DNA from: Gemmobacter fulvus
Lineage (GTDB): Bacteria; Pseudomonadota; Alphaproteobacteria; Rhodobacterales; Rhodobacteraceae
Assembly (NCBI RefSeq): GCF_018798885.1
Contig: NZ_CP076361.1
Span: forward strand, 124,001-188,000
DNA: 64,000 bases
Direction of reading: 5' to 3'
The stretch's first letter is position 1; every line of letters starts with the position of its first letter. The position numbers and the translations under genes are program-made. The notes under the pieces are model-generated. The model made no database searches. It had not been told where the DNA came from and saw only the letters and a program-made list of their open reading frames with translations. Shown piece by piece: positions 7,736 to 17,478 of the stretch.

Positions 7736-9094
7736 TTATCCTGCCCCGAACATTTCGCCGACAAAGGCGGTCAGATCTGCCATCTGCCGCAGGCGCATCC
7801 CGTCCGCCGCCCCGGTTTTTGACCGCGACGGCAATGTTGCCTGTGAAAAACCAAGTTTCGCCGCCTCTTTCAACCTGTTTTCGGTTTGGCCGACCGGGCG
7901 CAACGCGCCGGAGAGGCTGATTTCCCCGAAAAGCACCATGTCTGGCGGAATTGCCACATCCTCGCGGGCGCTCAGCAGGGCGGCGGCCACAGCCAGATCG
8001 GCGGCGGGTTCGGAAACCCGCATGCCGCCTGCCACGTTCAGGAACACATCAAGCCCGGTGAAGGGGATGCCGCAGCGCGCCTCCAGCACGGCAAGGATGG
8101 TCGACAGGCGACCGGAATCCAGCCCGACCACCGTGCGGCGCGGCGTGCCGAGGGTGGAGGGGGCGACCAGCGCCTGAATTTCGGTCAGCACCGGCCGGGT
8201 GCCCTCGATACCCGCGAACACCGCCGATCCGGGGGTGGCGGATTCGCGGTCGGACAGGAACAGGGCAGAGGGGTTCAGCACCTCGACCAGACCATCGCCG
8301 GTCATCTCGAACACACCGATTTCATCCGCCGGGCCGAAGCGGTTCTTCACCGCGCGCAGGATGCGGAACTGGTGGCCGCGCTCGCCTTCGAAATACAGCA
8401 CGGTATCGACCATATGTTCCAGCACGCGCGGTCCCGCAATCGCGCCTTCCTTGGTGACATGGCCGACGATGACGATGGCCACGCCCTTGCGTTTGGCAAA
8501 GCTGACCAGCTCATGCGCTGCCGCGCGCACCTGGCTGACCGATCCGGGGGCGGCCTCGACCGTATCCAGCCACATGGTCTGGATCGAATCGATGATGGCA
8601 AGGGCGGGGCGCTCTGCCTCCAGTGTGGTCAGGATGTCGCGCAGCGAGGTTTCCGCGCCAAGCCCGACCGGCGCTTGCGTCAGGCCAAGGCGCTGTGCGC
8701 GCATCCGCACCTGTGCCGGGGCCTCTTCACCCGAAATATAAAGGCACTTCAGTCCCTTGTTGGCAAAACTTGCCGCGGCCTGCAACAGCAGGGTGGATTT
8801 GCCGATGCCCGGATCCCCGCCCACCAGAATGGCCGAGGCGGGCACCAGACCACCGCCCAGCACCCGGTCCAGCTCGCCGATACCCGACGAGGCGCGCGGC
8901 GGCGGATCCTCTTCGGTTGCCAGATCGGTCAGCTGGATGGTGCGGCCCTTGGCTTTCAGCGCCTTTGGCCCGGTGGACATCGGCGCTTCTTCGACGATGG
9001 AGTTCCACGCGCCGCAGGCCTCGCATTTGCCGGCCCATTTGGTATAGGCCGCACCGCAGGCGGTGCAGCTGAAGCTGTTCGGAGCCTTGGCCAT
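7736..9094 (-). CDS. radA: DNA repair protein RadA
   Basis: A 452-residue RecA-like branch-migration ATPase acting in recombinational repair. Visible in order: N-terminal C4 zinc finger (C-T-A-C ... C-E-A-C, residues 10-30), Walker A G-G-D-P-G-I-G-K-S-T near residue 90, the RadA-specific K-N-R-F-G motif, and the C-terminal Lon-protease-like P/S5 domain. The length is normal. ATG 9094 shares one base with the stop of the upstream monooxygenase gene (TGATG), indicating translational coupling. Confidence 0.96.
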   Translation of the reverse strand: MAKAPNSFSCTACGAAYTKWAGKCEACGAWNSIVEEAPMSTGPKALKAKGRTIQLTDLATEEDPPPRASSGIGELDRVLGGGLVPASAILVGGDPGIGKSTLLLQAAASFANKGLKCLYISGEEAPAQVRMRAQRLGLTQAPVGLGAETSLRDILTTLEAERPALAIIDSIQTMWLDTVEAAPGSVSQVRAAAHELVSFAKRKGVAIVIVGHVTKEGAIAGPRVLEHMVDTVLYFEGERGHQFRILRAVKNRFGPADEIGVFEMTGDGLVEVLNPSALFLSDRESATPGSAVFAGIEGTRPVLTEIQALVAPSTLGTPRRTVVGLDSGRLSTILAVLEARCGIPFTGLDVFLNVAGGMRVSEPAADLAVAAALLSAREDVAIPPDMVLFGEISLSGALRPVGQTENRLKEAAKLGFSQATLPSRSKTGAADGMRLRQMADLTAFVGEMFGAG

Positions 9095-10080
9095 CAGCGC
9101 CACGCCTCGGCGGTCAGGGTCAAGGACCGGCATCGGGCCTCGAAATCATAGATGTCGGTGACCAGCATCAGCTCATCCGCCTGGGTCTGCGCCACCAGCG
9201 CCTGCAAGCCCGCGCGCACCTGTTCAGGCGATCCAACCACATGGCAGCGCAGCATCCCCATCACCTGCGCCCGTTCGCGCGGGGTCCAGAAGCTCTCGAT
9301 ATCGTCGATCGGCGGCTGGCTGAGACCGCGCGCATTGCGGAAAATGCCGGTGAAGCTTTGCTGCTGCGTGGTGAACAGGCGTCGCGCCTCGGCCTCGGTT
9401 TCGGCGCAGACGACATTGACGCCGACCACCGCATGCGGGGCGGGCCGCGCCGCCGTGGCCTTGAAATGCGCGCGATAGAGATGCAGCGCCTCGTGCAGAT
9501 AATCGGGCGCGAAATGCGAGGCAAAGCCGTAGGGCAGCCCCAGTTCCGCCGCCAGCATGGCCCCGAAATGCGACGATCCGAGGATGAAGAACGCCACCTC
9601 GGTTCCGGGAGCGGGCACTGCGCGGATGCGGGGGGTGCCATCCTCGGGCGCGAAATAGCCCATCAGCTCCACCACATCCTGCGGAAAGCGGGCCGAGGCG
9701 CCGGGGTGCTGGCGGATGGCCCGCAGCGTGGCCTGATCGGTGCCGGGCGCGCGGCCCAGTGCCAGATCAATCCGGCCCGGATGCAGCTGCGCCAGAGTGC
9801 CGAATTGTTCGGCGATGATATAGGGCGCGTGGTTGGGGAGCATGATGCCGCCGGCCCCGATGCGCAGGCGGCTGGTGCCCTCGGCGATATGCGCCAGCAC
9901 GACCGAGGTCGCCGCCGAAGCGATGCCCTGCATATTGTGATGTTCCGCCACCCAGAGCCGCTGAAACCCCAGCGCCTCAACATGGGTGGCAATGGCGCGG
10001 GCATCCAGCAACGCGCGGCGCGGGCCGCCCGTTTCGGTGACGCGGACGAGTTCGAGAAGGGAAAGGGGGATCTGGGTCAT
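9094..10080 (-). CDS. LLM-class flavin-dependent oxidoreductase
   Basis: A 328-residue bacterial-luciferase-like protein. The conserved start P-L-S-L-L-E-L, the W-V-A-E-H-H-N segment near residue 45 and I-G-A-G-G-I-M-L-P-N-H-A-P near residue 78 place it in the YhbW/MsnO8-type subgroup, which uses reduced flavin and oxygen. The substrate is unknown. It overlaps the upstream PqiA-like gene by 4 bp and touches radA by 1 bp. ATG 10080 is used because an upstream extension would run into the PqiA-like gene. Confidence 0.88.
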   Translation of the reverse strand: MTQIPLSLLELVRVTETGGPRRALLDARAIATHVEALGFQRLWVAEHHNMQGIASAATSVVLAHIAEGTSRLRIGAGGIMLPNHAPYIIAEQFGTLAQLHPGRIDLALGRAPGTDQATLRAIRQHPGASARFPQDVVELMGYFAPEDGTPRIRAVPAPGTEVAFFILGSSHFGAMLAAELGLPYGFASHFAPDYLHEALHLYRAHFKATAARPAPHAVVGVNVVCAETEAEARRLFTTQQQSFTGIFRNARGLSQPPIDDIESFWTPRERAQVMGMLRCHVVGSPEQVRAGLQALVAQTQADELMLVTDIYDFEARCRSLTLTAEAWR

Positions 10081-10490
10081 GCGCGGAAAGAGAACAGCAG
10101 AGCGGCAAGGATGCAACCCGTGAAAAGGTAAAGCCCCCATGCCACCTCGACATGGGCCATGCCCACGCCCTTGACCACCACGATGTAGAGCGCAATCAGG
10201 AACACATCCGCCATCGCCAGCTTGCCAAGGATCAGCAGGGCCGGGGCAACCCGTTCTGACAGCAGGTTAAAATCCACCAGCGCCACCCCGACCACCTTCA
10301 GCAGCGGCGCGAAAATCGCGCAGAAGGTGACGACCAGCGCCAAGGCCGCATCGGTGCCCCAGAGCGATTGCAGGCCCGAGATCACGGAAATTTCAGACAG
10401 GCCGAACAGCGGCAGCAGGCCCGCCCGCAACAGCGGCGCAAACCATGCGATGGGAAACAGGATCAACAGCGACAGATTGGCGTAACGCAT
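10077..10490 (-). CDS. PqiA-like (paraquat-inducible protein A) membrane protein
   Basis: A 137-residue protein with four hydrophobic segments, comparable to a single PqiA/YebS membrane module. E. coli PqiA is twice as long and works with an MCE-domain PqiB in lipid transport across the envelope. No MCE protein is adjacent here, although mlaE and mlaF homologues lie 2 kb upstream on the same strand. The gene overlaps the following monooxygenase by ATGA and follows the coiled-coil membrane protein after 39 bp. Assignment rests on size, topology and sequence feel rather than a diagnostic motif. Confidence 0.65.
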   Translation of the reverse strand: MRYANLSLLILFPIAWFAPLLRAGLLPLFGLSEISVISGLQSLWGTDAALALVVTFCAIFAPLLKVVGVALVDFNLLSERVAPALLILGKLAMADVFLIALYIVVVKGVGMAHVEVAWGLYLFTGCILAALLFSFRA

Positions 10491-10529
10491 TGGGCCTCCG
10501 GTTGCGGCGACCATCCGTGCTTTGCGCGA

Positions 10530-11309
10530 TCAGTGCAAGCCGTCGGATTTGACGGCAGGTTTGGGCAGGGCCACCACATTCGCCTCGCGCGGGTCTTCGA
10601 AATCATAGCCGAGGCTGGGCAAGACCTCGCGCAGATCGGCCTCCAGCCGTTTGATCTGGTCGTGGTTGCGGCGCTCTTCGGCCTCCACATCCTCCAGCCA
10701 GCGGCGCAACTCGTCGCAGATCATCCGGGCCAGCTTGATCCGTTCGGCCATCGCATCGGCCTCGGTCTGGCGCGCGGTCAGAAAGGCGCGGGCGCGGCCC
10801 ACCTTGTCTTCGGAATAGGCGCGGGCCAGATCACGCGACTGAAAGCTCATCTGTGCCGCCAGTTCCAGCAGCTCGGGTTCCAGTTGCGACAGATCCGGGT
10901 GTTTGCGCAGCAGTTCCATGCGCTGACGCATCGCCTCGAATTCGGTGGACAGCGAAAACACCCCGGTGCGGTCGGCGGCATGGGCCAGCGCATAGGCGCG
11001 TTTCACATCCTCCATATTGATCTGGAAGGTGCGGTGGCTTTTTTCCAGCCGGGCCATGCGGGCATTGGCGGGCAGGAAAAAGCAGATGCAGATCATCAGC
11101 AGGGTCAGGCCCAGCTGCACCCACATGCCCGCCTGCGGCAAGGCCACCGGCCCCCAGGCAAGTGGCAGATTGGGCCAGGGCATCTGCCCCAAAAGCGCCA
11201 GCCCGCTTGCGAAAATCAGGAAGGCGGTCAGCGAGATGATGGCCACATAGGACAGCGACTGCGCGACCGATTGCGCCTGTCTCAGAAGAAAGGCCGGATT
11301 GTCGAACAT
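10530..11309 (-). CDS. Membrane-anchored coiled-coil protein, Rhodobacterales-conserved type
   Basis: A 259-residue protein with two hydrophobic segments (about residues 17-42 and 62-82) followed by a long charged helical region rich in Glu, Arg and Leu (about 85-230) that looks like a coiled coil. Relatives in Rhodobacterales have been labelled DNA repair protein, but nothing visible here supports that: no nuclease, helicase or ATPase motif is present. The topology suggests an inner-membrane protein with a cytoplasmic rod. A 21-bp palindrome lies about 110 bp upstream of its start, so it may have its own promoter. Confidence 0.6.
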   Translation of the reverse strand: MFDNPAFLLRQAQSVAQSLSYVAIISLTAFLIFASGLALLGQMPWPNLPLAWGPVALPQAGMWVQLGLTLLMICICFFLPANARMARLEKSHRTFQINMEDVKRAYALAHAADRTGVFSLSTEFEAMRQRMELLRKHPDLSQLEPELLELAAQMSFQSRDLARAYSEDKVGRARAFLTARQTEADAMAERIKLARMICDELRRWLEDVEAEERRNHDQIKRLEADLREVLPSLGYDFEDPREANVVALPKPAVKSDGLH

Positions 11310-11417
11310 CGTTTACCCCCGCACACGCAGGTCTACTTTTCGCGGGTCCGGGAAAAACGCAACACAATTTTGCCGCAATTGCCGAATTACGGTTTGTTAT
11401 CCGTAGCTTGTGGGGAT

Positions 11418-11438
11418 CTGTTTCCAGTGTGGAAACAG
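11418..11438. promoter_or_regulatory. 21-bp palindrome upstream of the coiled-coil gene
   Basis: CTGTTTCCA (11418-11426) and TGGAAACAG (11430-11438) are perfect 9-bp arms around GTG. It lies in the 173-bp gap between mlaF and the coiled-coil membrane gene, both minus strand. It has no T-run, so a repressor/activator site is more likely than a terminator. The binding protein is unknown. Confidence 0.5.
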
Positions 11439-11482
11439 TCCGTGCAATCTAGGGGTGAACACGGGTCCGCGCGCCCGGCAGA

Positions 11483-12229
11483 TCAGCGCAGCGATTCTAT
11501 CGGCCCGGTGGCCCGGCCATGGATGAATTGCTGAACATAGGGATCCGAGGTGGCGTCCATCTCGCTTACAGGTCCGCTCCAGCGCACCTTGCCGCCATGC
11601 AGCATCGCCACATTATCGGCAATCGCCCGCACCGAAGACATGTCATGGGTGATGGTCATTGCCGTGGCACCCATTTCCACCACGATTTCCCGGATCAGAT
11701 CGTTGATCACGCCCGACATGATCGGGTCAAGCCCGGTGGTCGGTTCGTCAAAGAAGATGATTTCCGGCTGGGCGGCAATGGCACGGGCAAGACTTACCCG
11801 TTTCTGCATCCCGCCCGACAGTTCCGCCGGATAAAGATCGGCCACCTGCGCGCCCAGCCCGACACGGCGCAGCTTGCCGATGGCAATCTCGCGCGCTTCG
11901 TCCTTGGGGCGTTTCAGCGCGCCGCGCATCAGGCGGAAGGCGACATTTTCCCACACGCGCATCGAATCGAACAGCGCGCCGCCCTGAAACAACATGCCGA
12001 ACCGCGCCAGAAAGGCATCGCGGTCGCCTTTGGTGACATCCTGCCCATCCAGCGTGATGGTGCCGCTGTCGGGGCGCACCAGACCCAGGATGGATTTCAG
12101 CAGGACCGATTTCCCGGTGCCCGAACCGCCGATGATGACCATCGAGGTGCCGGTCGGGATCGTCAGATCGACGCCGCGCAGCACGTGGTTCTGGCCAAAG
12201 GATTTTGCAACGCCCGTGAGTTCGATCAT
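11483..12229 (-). CDS. mlaF: MlaF-type ABC transporter ATP-binding protein
   Basis: A 248-residue ABC ATPase. Walker A G-G-S-G-T-G-K-S starts near residue 34, the signature is L-S-G-G-M-Q-K-R-V near residue 138, and Walker B I-I-F-F-D-E-P-T-T-G-L-D-P follows. The L-S-G-G-M-Q-K-R signature is typical of MlaF/MCE-associated ATPases that power phospholipid movement between outer and inner membranes. It overlaps mlaE by 4 bp. MlaD (MCE), MlaC and MlaB are not encoded next to it. Confidence 0.9.
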   Translation of the reverse strand: MIELTGVAKSFGQNHVLRGVDLTIPTGTSMVIIGGSGTGKSVLLKSILGLVRPDSGTITLDGQDVTKGDRDAFLARFGMLFQGGALFDSMRVWENVAFRLMRGALKRPKDEAREIAIGKLRRVGLGAQVADLYPAELSGGMQKRVSLARAIAAQPEIIFFDEPTTGLDPIMSGVINDLIREIVVEMGATAMTITHDMSSVRAIADNVAMLHGGKVRWSGPVSEMDATSDPYVQQFIHGRATGPIESLR

Positions 12230-13005
12230 GAGAAGAAGATCTCCGTCAGCAGGTAATTCGCGGCAAAGATCAGCACCGAGGCCGACACCACGGCAGATTT
12301 GGTGGCGCGGCCCACGCCTTGCGCGCCGCGTGCCGAATTCATGCCGTGATAGCAGCCCATCAGCGCCACCAGAAAGCCGAAGGCCGCACCCTTGAGCAGG
12401 CCCGACGACACGTCCCAGACTTCCAGAAAATCGACGGTATTCTTGAGATAGGCCGCCGAATTGAAGCCCAGACGGTTCACGCCCACCAGCCAGCCGCCCA
12501 TGATGCCGATGGCATCGCCCACCGCCACCAGCACCGGCACCGCCAGCGTGGCGGCCAGAACGCGGGGGGCCGCGAGGTATTTCATCGGATTGGTCGACAG
12601 GGTGACCAGCGCGTCAATCTGTTCGGTCACCTTCATCGTGCCGATTTCCGCCGCGATGGACGAGGCGACCCGCGCCGCCACCATCAGACCGCCCAGCACC
12701 GGACCGAGTTCGCGCACCATGCCGATGGCCACAATGGCGGGCACCACTGCCTCGGCAGAAAACCGTGCGCCGCCCGCATAGATCTGCAAGGCCAGCGCGC
12801 CGCCGGTGAACAGCGCCGTCAGCCCCACCACCGGCAAGGAAAACCAGCCGATCTGCATCAGCGCATGGGCAAATTCGCGCGGATAGAACGGCGGGCGCAG
12901 AATATGGCTGACCACCTGCGCGGCAAAGATCACCACGCGGCCAAGGCTGGCCATCGCGGCCAGCACCATGCGGCCGAGATGCGCAACGGGGGAAAGGATG
13001 GTCAC
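12226..13005 (-). CDS. mlaE: MlaE-type permease of phospholipid transport
   Basis: A 259-residue polytopic membrane protein of the MlaE/YrbE family with about five hydrophobic segments. It contains the family block [23 protein letters not shown] near residues 108-130. It forms the membrane part of the Mla lipid transporter together with MlaF. The start overlaps alr by 4 bp and the end overlaps mlaF by 4 bp, so alr-mlaE-mlaF are translationally coupled. Confidence 0.92.
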   Translation of the reverse strand: MTILSPVAHLGRMVLAAMASLGRVVIFAAQVVSHILRPPFYPREFAHALMQIGWFSLPVVGLTALFTGGALALQIYAGGARFSAEAVVPAIVAIGMVRELGPVLGGLMVAARVASSIAAEIGTMKVTEQIDALVTLSTNPMKYLAAPRVLAATLAVPVLVAVGDAIGIMGGWLVGVNRLGFNSAAYLKNTVDFLEVWDVSSGLLKGAAFGFLVALMGCYHGMNSARGAQGVGRATKSAVVSASVLIFAANYLLTEIFFS

Positions 13006-14063
13006 ACCTGACCTCGTGTCGTTGCGGAAACATAACGCCGACTGTAGCGATGGCCGAGCGAGGTCAGCACCTCATAACCGATGGTGCCGGCAATATCGGC
13101 CAGATCATCGACACCCTGCATCGGCCCGATCATGTCGAGCGTGCGCGGGATTTCCCGCAGATGGCTGACATCGACAGTGATCAGGTCCATCGACACACGG
13201 CCGACAATCGGGCAGGGCACTTCACCATCCCAGAGCATCGCCGCATTGGAATAGCGCCGGGTCAGGCCATCGGCATATCCGGCGGCCACCGTGGCGATCA
13301 GCGCGGGCTGTTCTGCGGTCCAGCCGCAGGAATACCCGACCACCTCGCCGGGGGCGACCTCGCGCAGCTGGATCACCGGCAGCGCCAGCGCCACCACCGG
13401 TCGCGCATCCGCAAAGGGACGCCCGCCATAGAGGCCGACCCCGGCGCGGGTCAGTTCGAAATGATACTCAGAGCCGAGCAGGATGCCGCCGGTGGCAGCA
13501 AGGCTGCGTGGCACGCCGATGCCATCGGTCAGCGCGTGAAACTCGGCCAGCTGGGCGGCATTCATCGGGTGATCGGGTTCATCGGCACAGGCCAGATGGC
13601 TCATCACCAGTTCCGGTTCTTCGGCCAGAACGAGGGCTGCCACCGCTTCCCATTCTGCGGCCTCAAGCCCCAGCCGGTTCATGCCGGTATCGAGCTGGAT
13701 GCCGAAGGGATGACCGGGCAGGCTTTCCAGATGGCGGGTGATCTGGTCGACCGAATTGAGCATCGGCGTCAGATCGAGATCATGGATCATCTCGGTATCG
13801 CCGGCCATATGGCCGGACAGAACGTTGATCTGCGGCCCCGGCCCCAGCGCCTGCCGCACGGCGGCGCCTTCTTCGGAGACCGCGACAAAGAACCGCCGCG
13901 CCCCGGCTTCGGCCAGCGCGCGCACCACGCGTTTGGCGCCAAGCCCATAGGCATCGGCCTTCACCACGGCGCCCGTCTGGGTGCCGGTGTCGCTCATACG
14001 GTCCAGCGCGCGCCAGTTGGCGGCGATGGCATCAAGGTCAATCGTGAGGGATGCAGTAGCCAT
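13002..14063 (-). CDS. alr: Alanine racemase
   Basis: A 353-residue PLP enzyme interconverting L- and D-alanine for peptidoglycan. The PLP lysine is in [11 protein letters not shown] near residue 36, with the [11 protein letters not shown] segment near 210 and the second catalytic tyrosine and substrate region G-R-V-S-M-D-L near 290. The length is normal. It begins the alr-mlaE-mlaF unit. Pairing a cell-wall precursor enzyme with a lipid transporter fits an envelope theme but proves no functional link. Confidence 0.95.
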   Translation of the reverse strand: MATASLTIDLDAIAANWRALDRMSDTGTQTGAVVKADAYGLGAKRVVRALAEAGARRFFVAVSEEGAAVRQALGPGPQINVLSGHMAGDTEMIHDLDLTPMLNSVDQITRHLESLPGHPFGIQLDTGMNRLGLEAAEWEAVAALVLAEEPELVMSHLACADEPDHPMNAAQLAEFHALTDGIGVPRSLAATGGILLGSEYHFELTRAGVGLYGGRPFADARPVVALALPVIQLREVAPGEVVGYSCGWTAEQPALIATVAAGYADGLTRRYSNAAMLWDGEVPCPIVGRVSMDLITVDVSHLREIPRTLDMIGPMQGVDDLADIAGTIGYEVLTSLGHRYSRRYVSATTRGQV

Positions 14064-14181
14064 GAAGCGGTTTTGACAGCGCGCACGCCAAGGTCAAGGG
14101 GAAATCCGGCGCAAGCGTCGCAGTTGGCAGCACTGTGACCTTGGCAGCGGGCAAACCGGCCACCGGGGCTGCGGTGGCGGG

Positions 14182-14254
14182 CCGGGCAAGATGAGTATTT
14201 TTGCAAAGTGCAAATGCAAGAGGATTTGCGCTGTGCCGACCCCATCTTGCCCGG
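14182..14254. other. 12-bp perfect inverted repeat enclosing a smaller hairpin
   Basis: CCGGGCAAGATG (14182-14193) pairs with CATCTTGCCCGG (14243-14254) across 49 nt, and inside it GCAAAT (14210-14215) pairs with ATTTGC (14224-14229). The left arm runs into GAGTATTTTTGCAAAGTGC and AAATG, a diverged version of the dispersed block seen at 711, 5428 and 49181. It lies between the mtlK stop and the alr start, so it may terminate the smo-mtlK message. It could also be a small palindromic mobile-element remnant; no target duplication was identified. Confidence 0.5.
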
Positions 14255-14266
14255 TCCGGGGCAGGA

Positions 14267-15703
14267 TCAGGTGGAGAGATAGGCGCGCAGCGTGGCGGCG
14301 GTGCCCTTGTCCCAGAGGCTGGTCAGCCAATGGGCGAAATCGCCCGCAAATCCGGGGTGATCGGCCAGATCGCCATAGATGTGCCGCTGATCCAGCCAGA
14401 TCTGCGGATTGGGCCGCGCCGCCAGCGACAGGCTTTGCAGCGCGTCCCAGTTCGGATCATTCGGCGCGATTACGGTGCCGCTGTCGGTGGTGCCCGCGCA
14501 ATAGCGGCACCACATCGCCGAGACCAGCGCCAGCCCGCGCGCCGACCGCCCTGCCGCCAGCGCATCGCGCACCGAGGGCACGATGAATTTCGGCTGGCGG
14601 TTCGATCCGTCAAGGCAGAGCCTGCGTTCGGTATCGGCCACCTCGGGGTTGGAGAAGCGGCTGCGGATCAGATCGTAATAGGCGGAAATATCGGTATCGG
14701 GCACCGGCGGCACAGAGGGGATCACCTCTTCCCGCTCCACCTTGTCAAGCAGGGCGGTGATCAGCGGATGGGCCATCGCCTCATGCACATATTCGATATC
14801 CATCAGCCCGCCGGGATAGGCGATGATCGCATGACCGCCATTGAGGATGCGGATCTTCATCATCTCATAGGCATGGACATGCGGGGTGAAGGTGACGCCG
14901 ACCTTTTCCAGCGCCGGGCGGCCTGCGGGAAAGTGATCCTCCAGCACCCATTGGCGGAACGGCTCGCAGGTGACGGGCACCGGGTCATCGGCCAGACCAA
15001 AGCTGGCGGCGAGGGCGCGTTCGCGCGGGCCGGTGGCGGGGGTGATGCGGTCCACCATCCCGTTGGGAAAGGCAACATTGTCCTGCACCCAATCGGCAAA
15101 GCCGGGGTCGCTGAGGCGGGCGAGGCCAACCACGGCGGCCTGTGTCACATGGCCATTGCCGGGCAGGTTGTCGCAGCTCATCACCGCGAAGGGTGCGAGA
15201 CCTGCCGCGCGCCGGGCGCGCAGCGCGGCAAGGATCGCGCCAAAGGCGGTGTCGGGCTGATCGGGCGTGGCGGCATCGGCGCGGATCTCGGGCGCATCGG
15301 GATCAAAGGCGCCGGTCGCCGGGTTGATGAAATAGCCGCCTTCGGTGACGGTCAGGCTGACGATGCGGATGGCGGGTTGCGCCATCGCCGCAATCAGGCT
15401 GGCATTGCCCGCCTCGACCGGCAGAAAATCCACCATCGCGCCGATGCGGCGGGCCGATTTGCCGGCCGGATCCAGTTCGATGATGGTCGACAGGCAATCC
15501 TGCCCGCGCAGCGCCTCGCGCATCCGGGCATCGCCTGCGCGCACACCGGCCCCGAGAATGGCCCAGTCATGGTCCTGGCCCAGCGCGAACAAGTCGTCCA
15601 GATAGACGGCCATATGCGCGCGGTGAAAATTGCCAAGGCCGATATGCACGATGCCGGGGCGCAGCGCCGTGCGGTCATAGGCAGGAAGCAGGGGGACATT
15701 CAT
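14267..15703 (-). CDS. mtlK: Mannitol 2-dehydrogenase (polyol dehydrogenase)
   Basis: A 478-residue long-chain polyol dehydrogenase, about the length known for Rhodobacter MtlK. It oxidises mannitol to fructose, and arabitol or sorbitol in related enzymes, using NAD. The Rossmann motif is H-I-G-L-G-N-F-H-R-A-H near residue 21, and the family catalytic motif K-I-R-I-L-N-G-G-H (Lys, Asn, His) is near residue 285. ATG 15703 is preferred over a TTG at 15718, which would overlap smoS. It is the last gene of the smo run; no xylulokinase or fructokinase gene follows. Confidence 0.93.
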   Translation of the reverse strand: MNVPLLPAYDRTALRPGIVHIGLGNFHRAHMAVYLDDLFALGQDHDWAILGAGVRAGDARMREALRGQDCLSTIIELDPAGKSARRIGAMVDFLPVEAGNASLIAAMAQPAIRIVSLTVTEGGYFINPATGAFDPDAPEIRADAATPDQPDTAFGAILAALRARRAAGLAPFAVMSCDNLPGNGHVTQAAVVGLARLSDPGFADWVQDNVAFPNGMVDRITPATGPRERALAASFGLADDPVPVTCEPFRQWVLEDHFPAGRPALEKVGVTFTPHVHAYEMMKIRILNGGHAIIAYPGGLMDIEYVHEAMAHPLITALLDKVEREEVIPSVPPVPDTDISAYYDLIRSRFSNPEVADTERRLCLDGSNRQPKFIVPSVRDALAAGRSARGLALVSAMWCRYCAGTTDSGTVIAPNDPNWDALQSLSLAARPNPQIWLDQRHIYGDLADHPGFAGDFAHWLTSLWDKGTAATLRAYLST

Positions 15704-15705
15704 GG

Positions 15706-16476
15706 TCAGGCCATCCAATTGCCGCCATCGACCCCGAAGGTCTGCGCGGCGATATAGTCAGCTTCTGGCGTGGCAAGAAAGATCGCCATGCCGGTGAGAT
15801 CGGCGGCAGTGCCCATGCGGCCAAACGGGACCGAGGCGCCGACGATGCGTTTCTTTTCGCCCAGCGGGCGGTTCTCATAACGGGCAAACAGGCTGTCGAC
15901 GTGATCCCAATGTTCGCCCTCGACCACGCCGGGGGCGATGGCATTGACGGTGATCCCATGCGGGATCAGGTTCAGCCCGGCGCTTTGCGTGAGCGAGATG
16001 ACGGCGGCCTTGCTGGCGCAATAGACCGCGACAAGGCTTTCGCCACGCCGCCCGGCCTGACTGGCCATGTTGATGATCCGCCCGCCTGCGCCGCGCGCGA
16101 TCATGTGCCGGGCGGCTGCCTGCATACAGAACAGCGTGCCCGCCACATTCACCGCAAACAGCTTGTCATAGGTGGTGCGGGAAATATCGGCGAAGGGTTG
16201 GGCATCGAACAGGGCGGCATTGTTGATGAGGATGTCGAGTTTCCCCATCTTCTCGATCGCCTGCGCAAAACCTGCCTCGATGCTGGCCTGATCCGTCACA
16301 TCCATCTGAACCGCATGGGCCCCGGGGCCGAGGCGGGCGGCAGCTTCGGCCACCGCCGTGGCGTTGATATCCGCCAGCGCCACCTGCGCGCCTTCGGCCA
16401 GATAGGCGCGGGCAAATTCCAGACCGATGCCGCGCGCCGCCCCGGTGATCAGCGCCGATTTCCCGGCGAGCCTCAT
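15706..16476 (-). CDS. smoS: Sorbitol (polyol) dehydrogenase, SDR type
   Basis: A 256-residue SDR enzyme closely resembling SmoS/PolS of Rhodobacter sphaeroides, which oxidises sorbitol to fructose and galactitol to tagatose with NAD. Cofactor motif T-G-A-A-R-G-I-G near residue 11, N-N-A-A near 87, catalytic serine in [10 protein letters not shown], and the Y-C-A-S-K pair near 153. The C-terminal block [16 protein letters not shown] is characteristic. It overlaps smoK by ATGA and lies 2 bp upstream of mtlK. Confidence 0.95.
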   Translation of the reverse strand: MRLAGKSALITGAARGIGLEFARAYLAEGAQVALADINATAVAEAAARLGPGAHAVQMDVTDQASIEAGFAQAIEKMGKLDILINNAALFDAQPFADISRTTYDKLFAVNVAGTLFCMQAAARHMIARGAGGRIINMASQAGRRGESLVAVYCASKAAVISLTQSAGLNLIPHGITVNAIAPGVVEGEHWDHVDSLFARYENRPLGEKKRIVGASVPFGRMGTAADLTGMAIFLATPEADYIAAQTFGVDGGNWMA

Positions 16477-17471
16477 GCCATGGCCTTTCCGTCCGGGCCA
16501 AAGCGGTAGATCTTGCCCGGCTGCGGGGACAGGCTGACCGCATCGCCATGTCGCAGCGTCAACTCGCCACTGGTGCGCACGGTGATCGGGCCCAGCTCCG
16601 GCACATCGACCCGCAGGAAGGTATCGGAGCCGAGATGCTCTGACAGGCCGACCACACCGTGCCAGATGCCGCCCGGCCCTACGTCGATATGTTCAGGGCG
16701 CACGCCCATGGTGGTGGCCCCGTGTTTGGCGGCCTCTGGCCCGGCCAGCAGGTTCATCTTCGGGCTGCCGATGAAACCGGCGACAAACAGGTTGGCCGGG
16801 TTACGATACAATTCCAGCGGGCTGCCGACCTGTTCGATCCGGCCTGCGTTCAGCACCACGATCTTGTCGGCCATGGTCATCGCCTCGACCTGATCATGGG
16901 TCACATAGATCATGGTGGTTTTCAGCGTCTGGTGCAGTTCGGTGATTTCCTGCCGCATCGACACGCGCAGGGCGGCATCGAGGTTGGACAGCGGTTCGTC
17001 GAACAGAAACGCCGCCGGTTCGCGCACGATGGCGCGGCCGATGGCCACCCGTTGCCGTTGCCCGCCCGACAGCTGGCCCGGCTTGCGGTCCAGATAATTG
17101 GTCAGGTTCAGGATCTTGGCCGCGCCATCGACCTTGCGTTCGATCTGCGCCGGTTCCATCCCCGCCATCTTGAGCGGAAAGGCGATGTTCTTGCGCACCG
17201 ACATATGCGGATAAAGCGCATAGGACTGAAACACCATGGCGAGACCGCGCTTGGCGGGCGGCAGGTCGGTGGCGTCGTGGCCATCAATGGCGATGGCCCC
17301 CGACGAGGTATCCTCCAGCCCGGCAATCAGCCGCAGCAGGGTGGATTTGCCACAGCCCGACGGGCCGACGAACACCACGAACTCGCCATTGTCGATGTTC
17401 AGGTCAAGCGCGGGGATGACGGTCACGTCGCCGAAGGATTTCGTGACTTTGGAGAGGGTTATCTTTCCCAT
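16473..17471 (-). CDS. smoK: Polyol ABC transporter ATP-binding protein
   Basis: A 332-residue ATPase of the MalK/CUT1 type. Walker [10 protein letters not shown] is near residue 36, signature L-S-G-G-Q-R-Q-R near 134, and Walker [12 protein letters not shown] follows. The C-terminal regulatory OB-like domain includes M-G-V-R-P-E-H near residue 250. It energises SmoF/SmoG uptake of sorbitol and mannitol. The order permease, permease, ATPase, dehydrogenase matches the R. sphaeroides smo operon. Confidence 0.94.
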   Translation of the reverse strand: MGKITLSKVTKSFGDVTVIPALDLNIDNGEFVVFVGPSGCGKSTLLRLIAGLEDTSSGAIAIDGHDATDLPPAKRGLAMVFQSYALYPHMSVRKNIAFPLKMAGMEPAQIERKVDGAAKILNLTNYLDRKPGQLSGGQRQRVAIGRAIVREPAAFLFDEPLSNLDAALRVSMRQEITELHQTLKTTMIYVTHDQVEAMTMADKIVVLNAGRIEQVGSPLELYRNPANLFVAGFIGSPKMNLLAGPEAAKHGATTMGVRPEHIDVGPGGIWHGVVGLSEHLGSDTFLRVDVPELGPITVRTSGELTLRHGDAVSLSPQPGKIYRFGPDGKAMA

Positions 17472-17478
17472 GACGGCC

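Noticed and set aside
10530-11309. Naming the coiled-coil membrane protein a DNA repair protein
   Set aside because: Relatives carry this label, but no nuclease, ATPase or DNA-binding motif is visible; topology says membrane protein.
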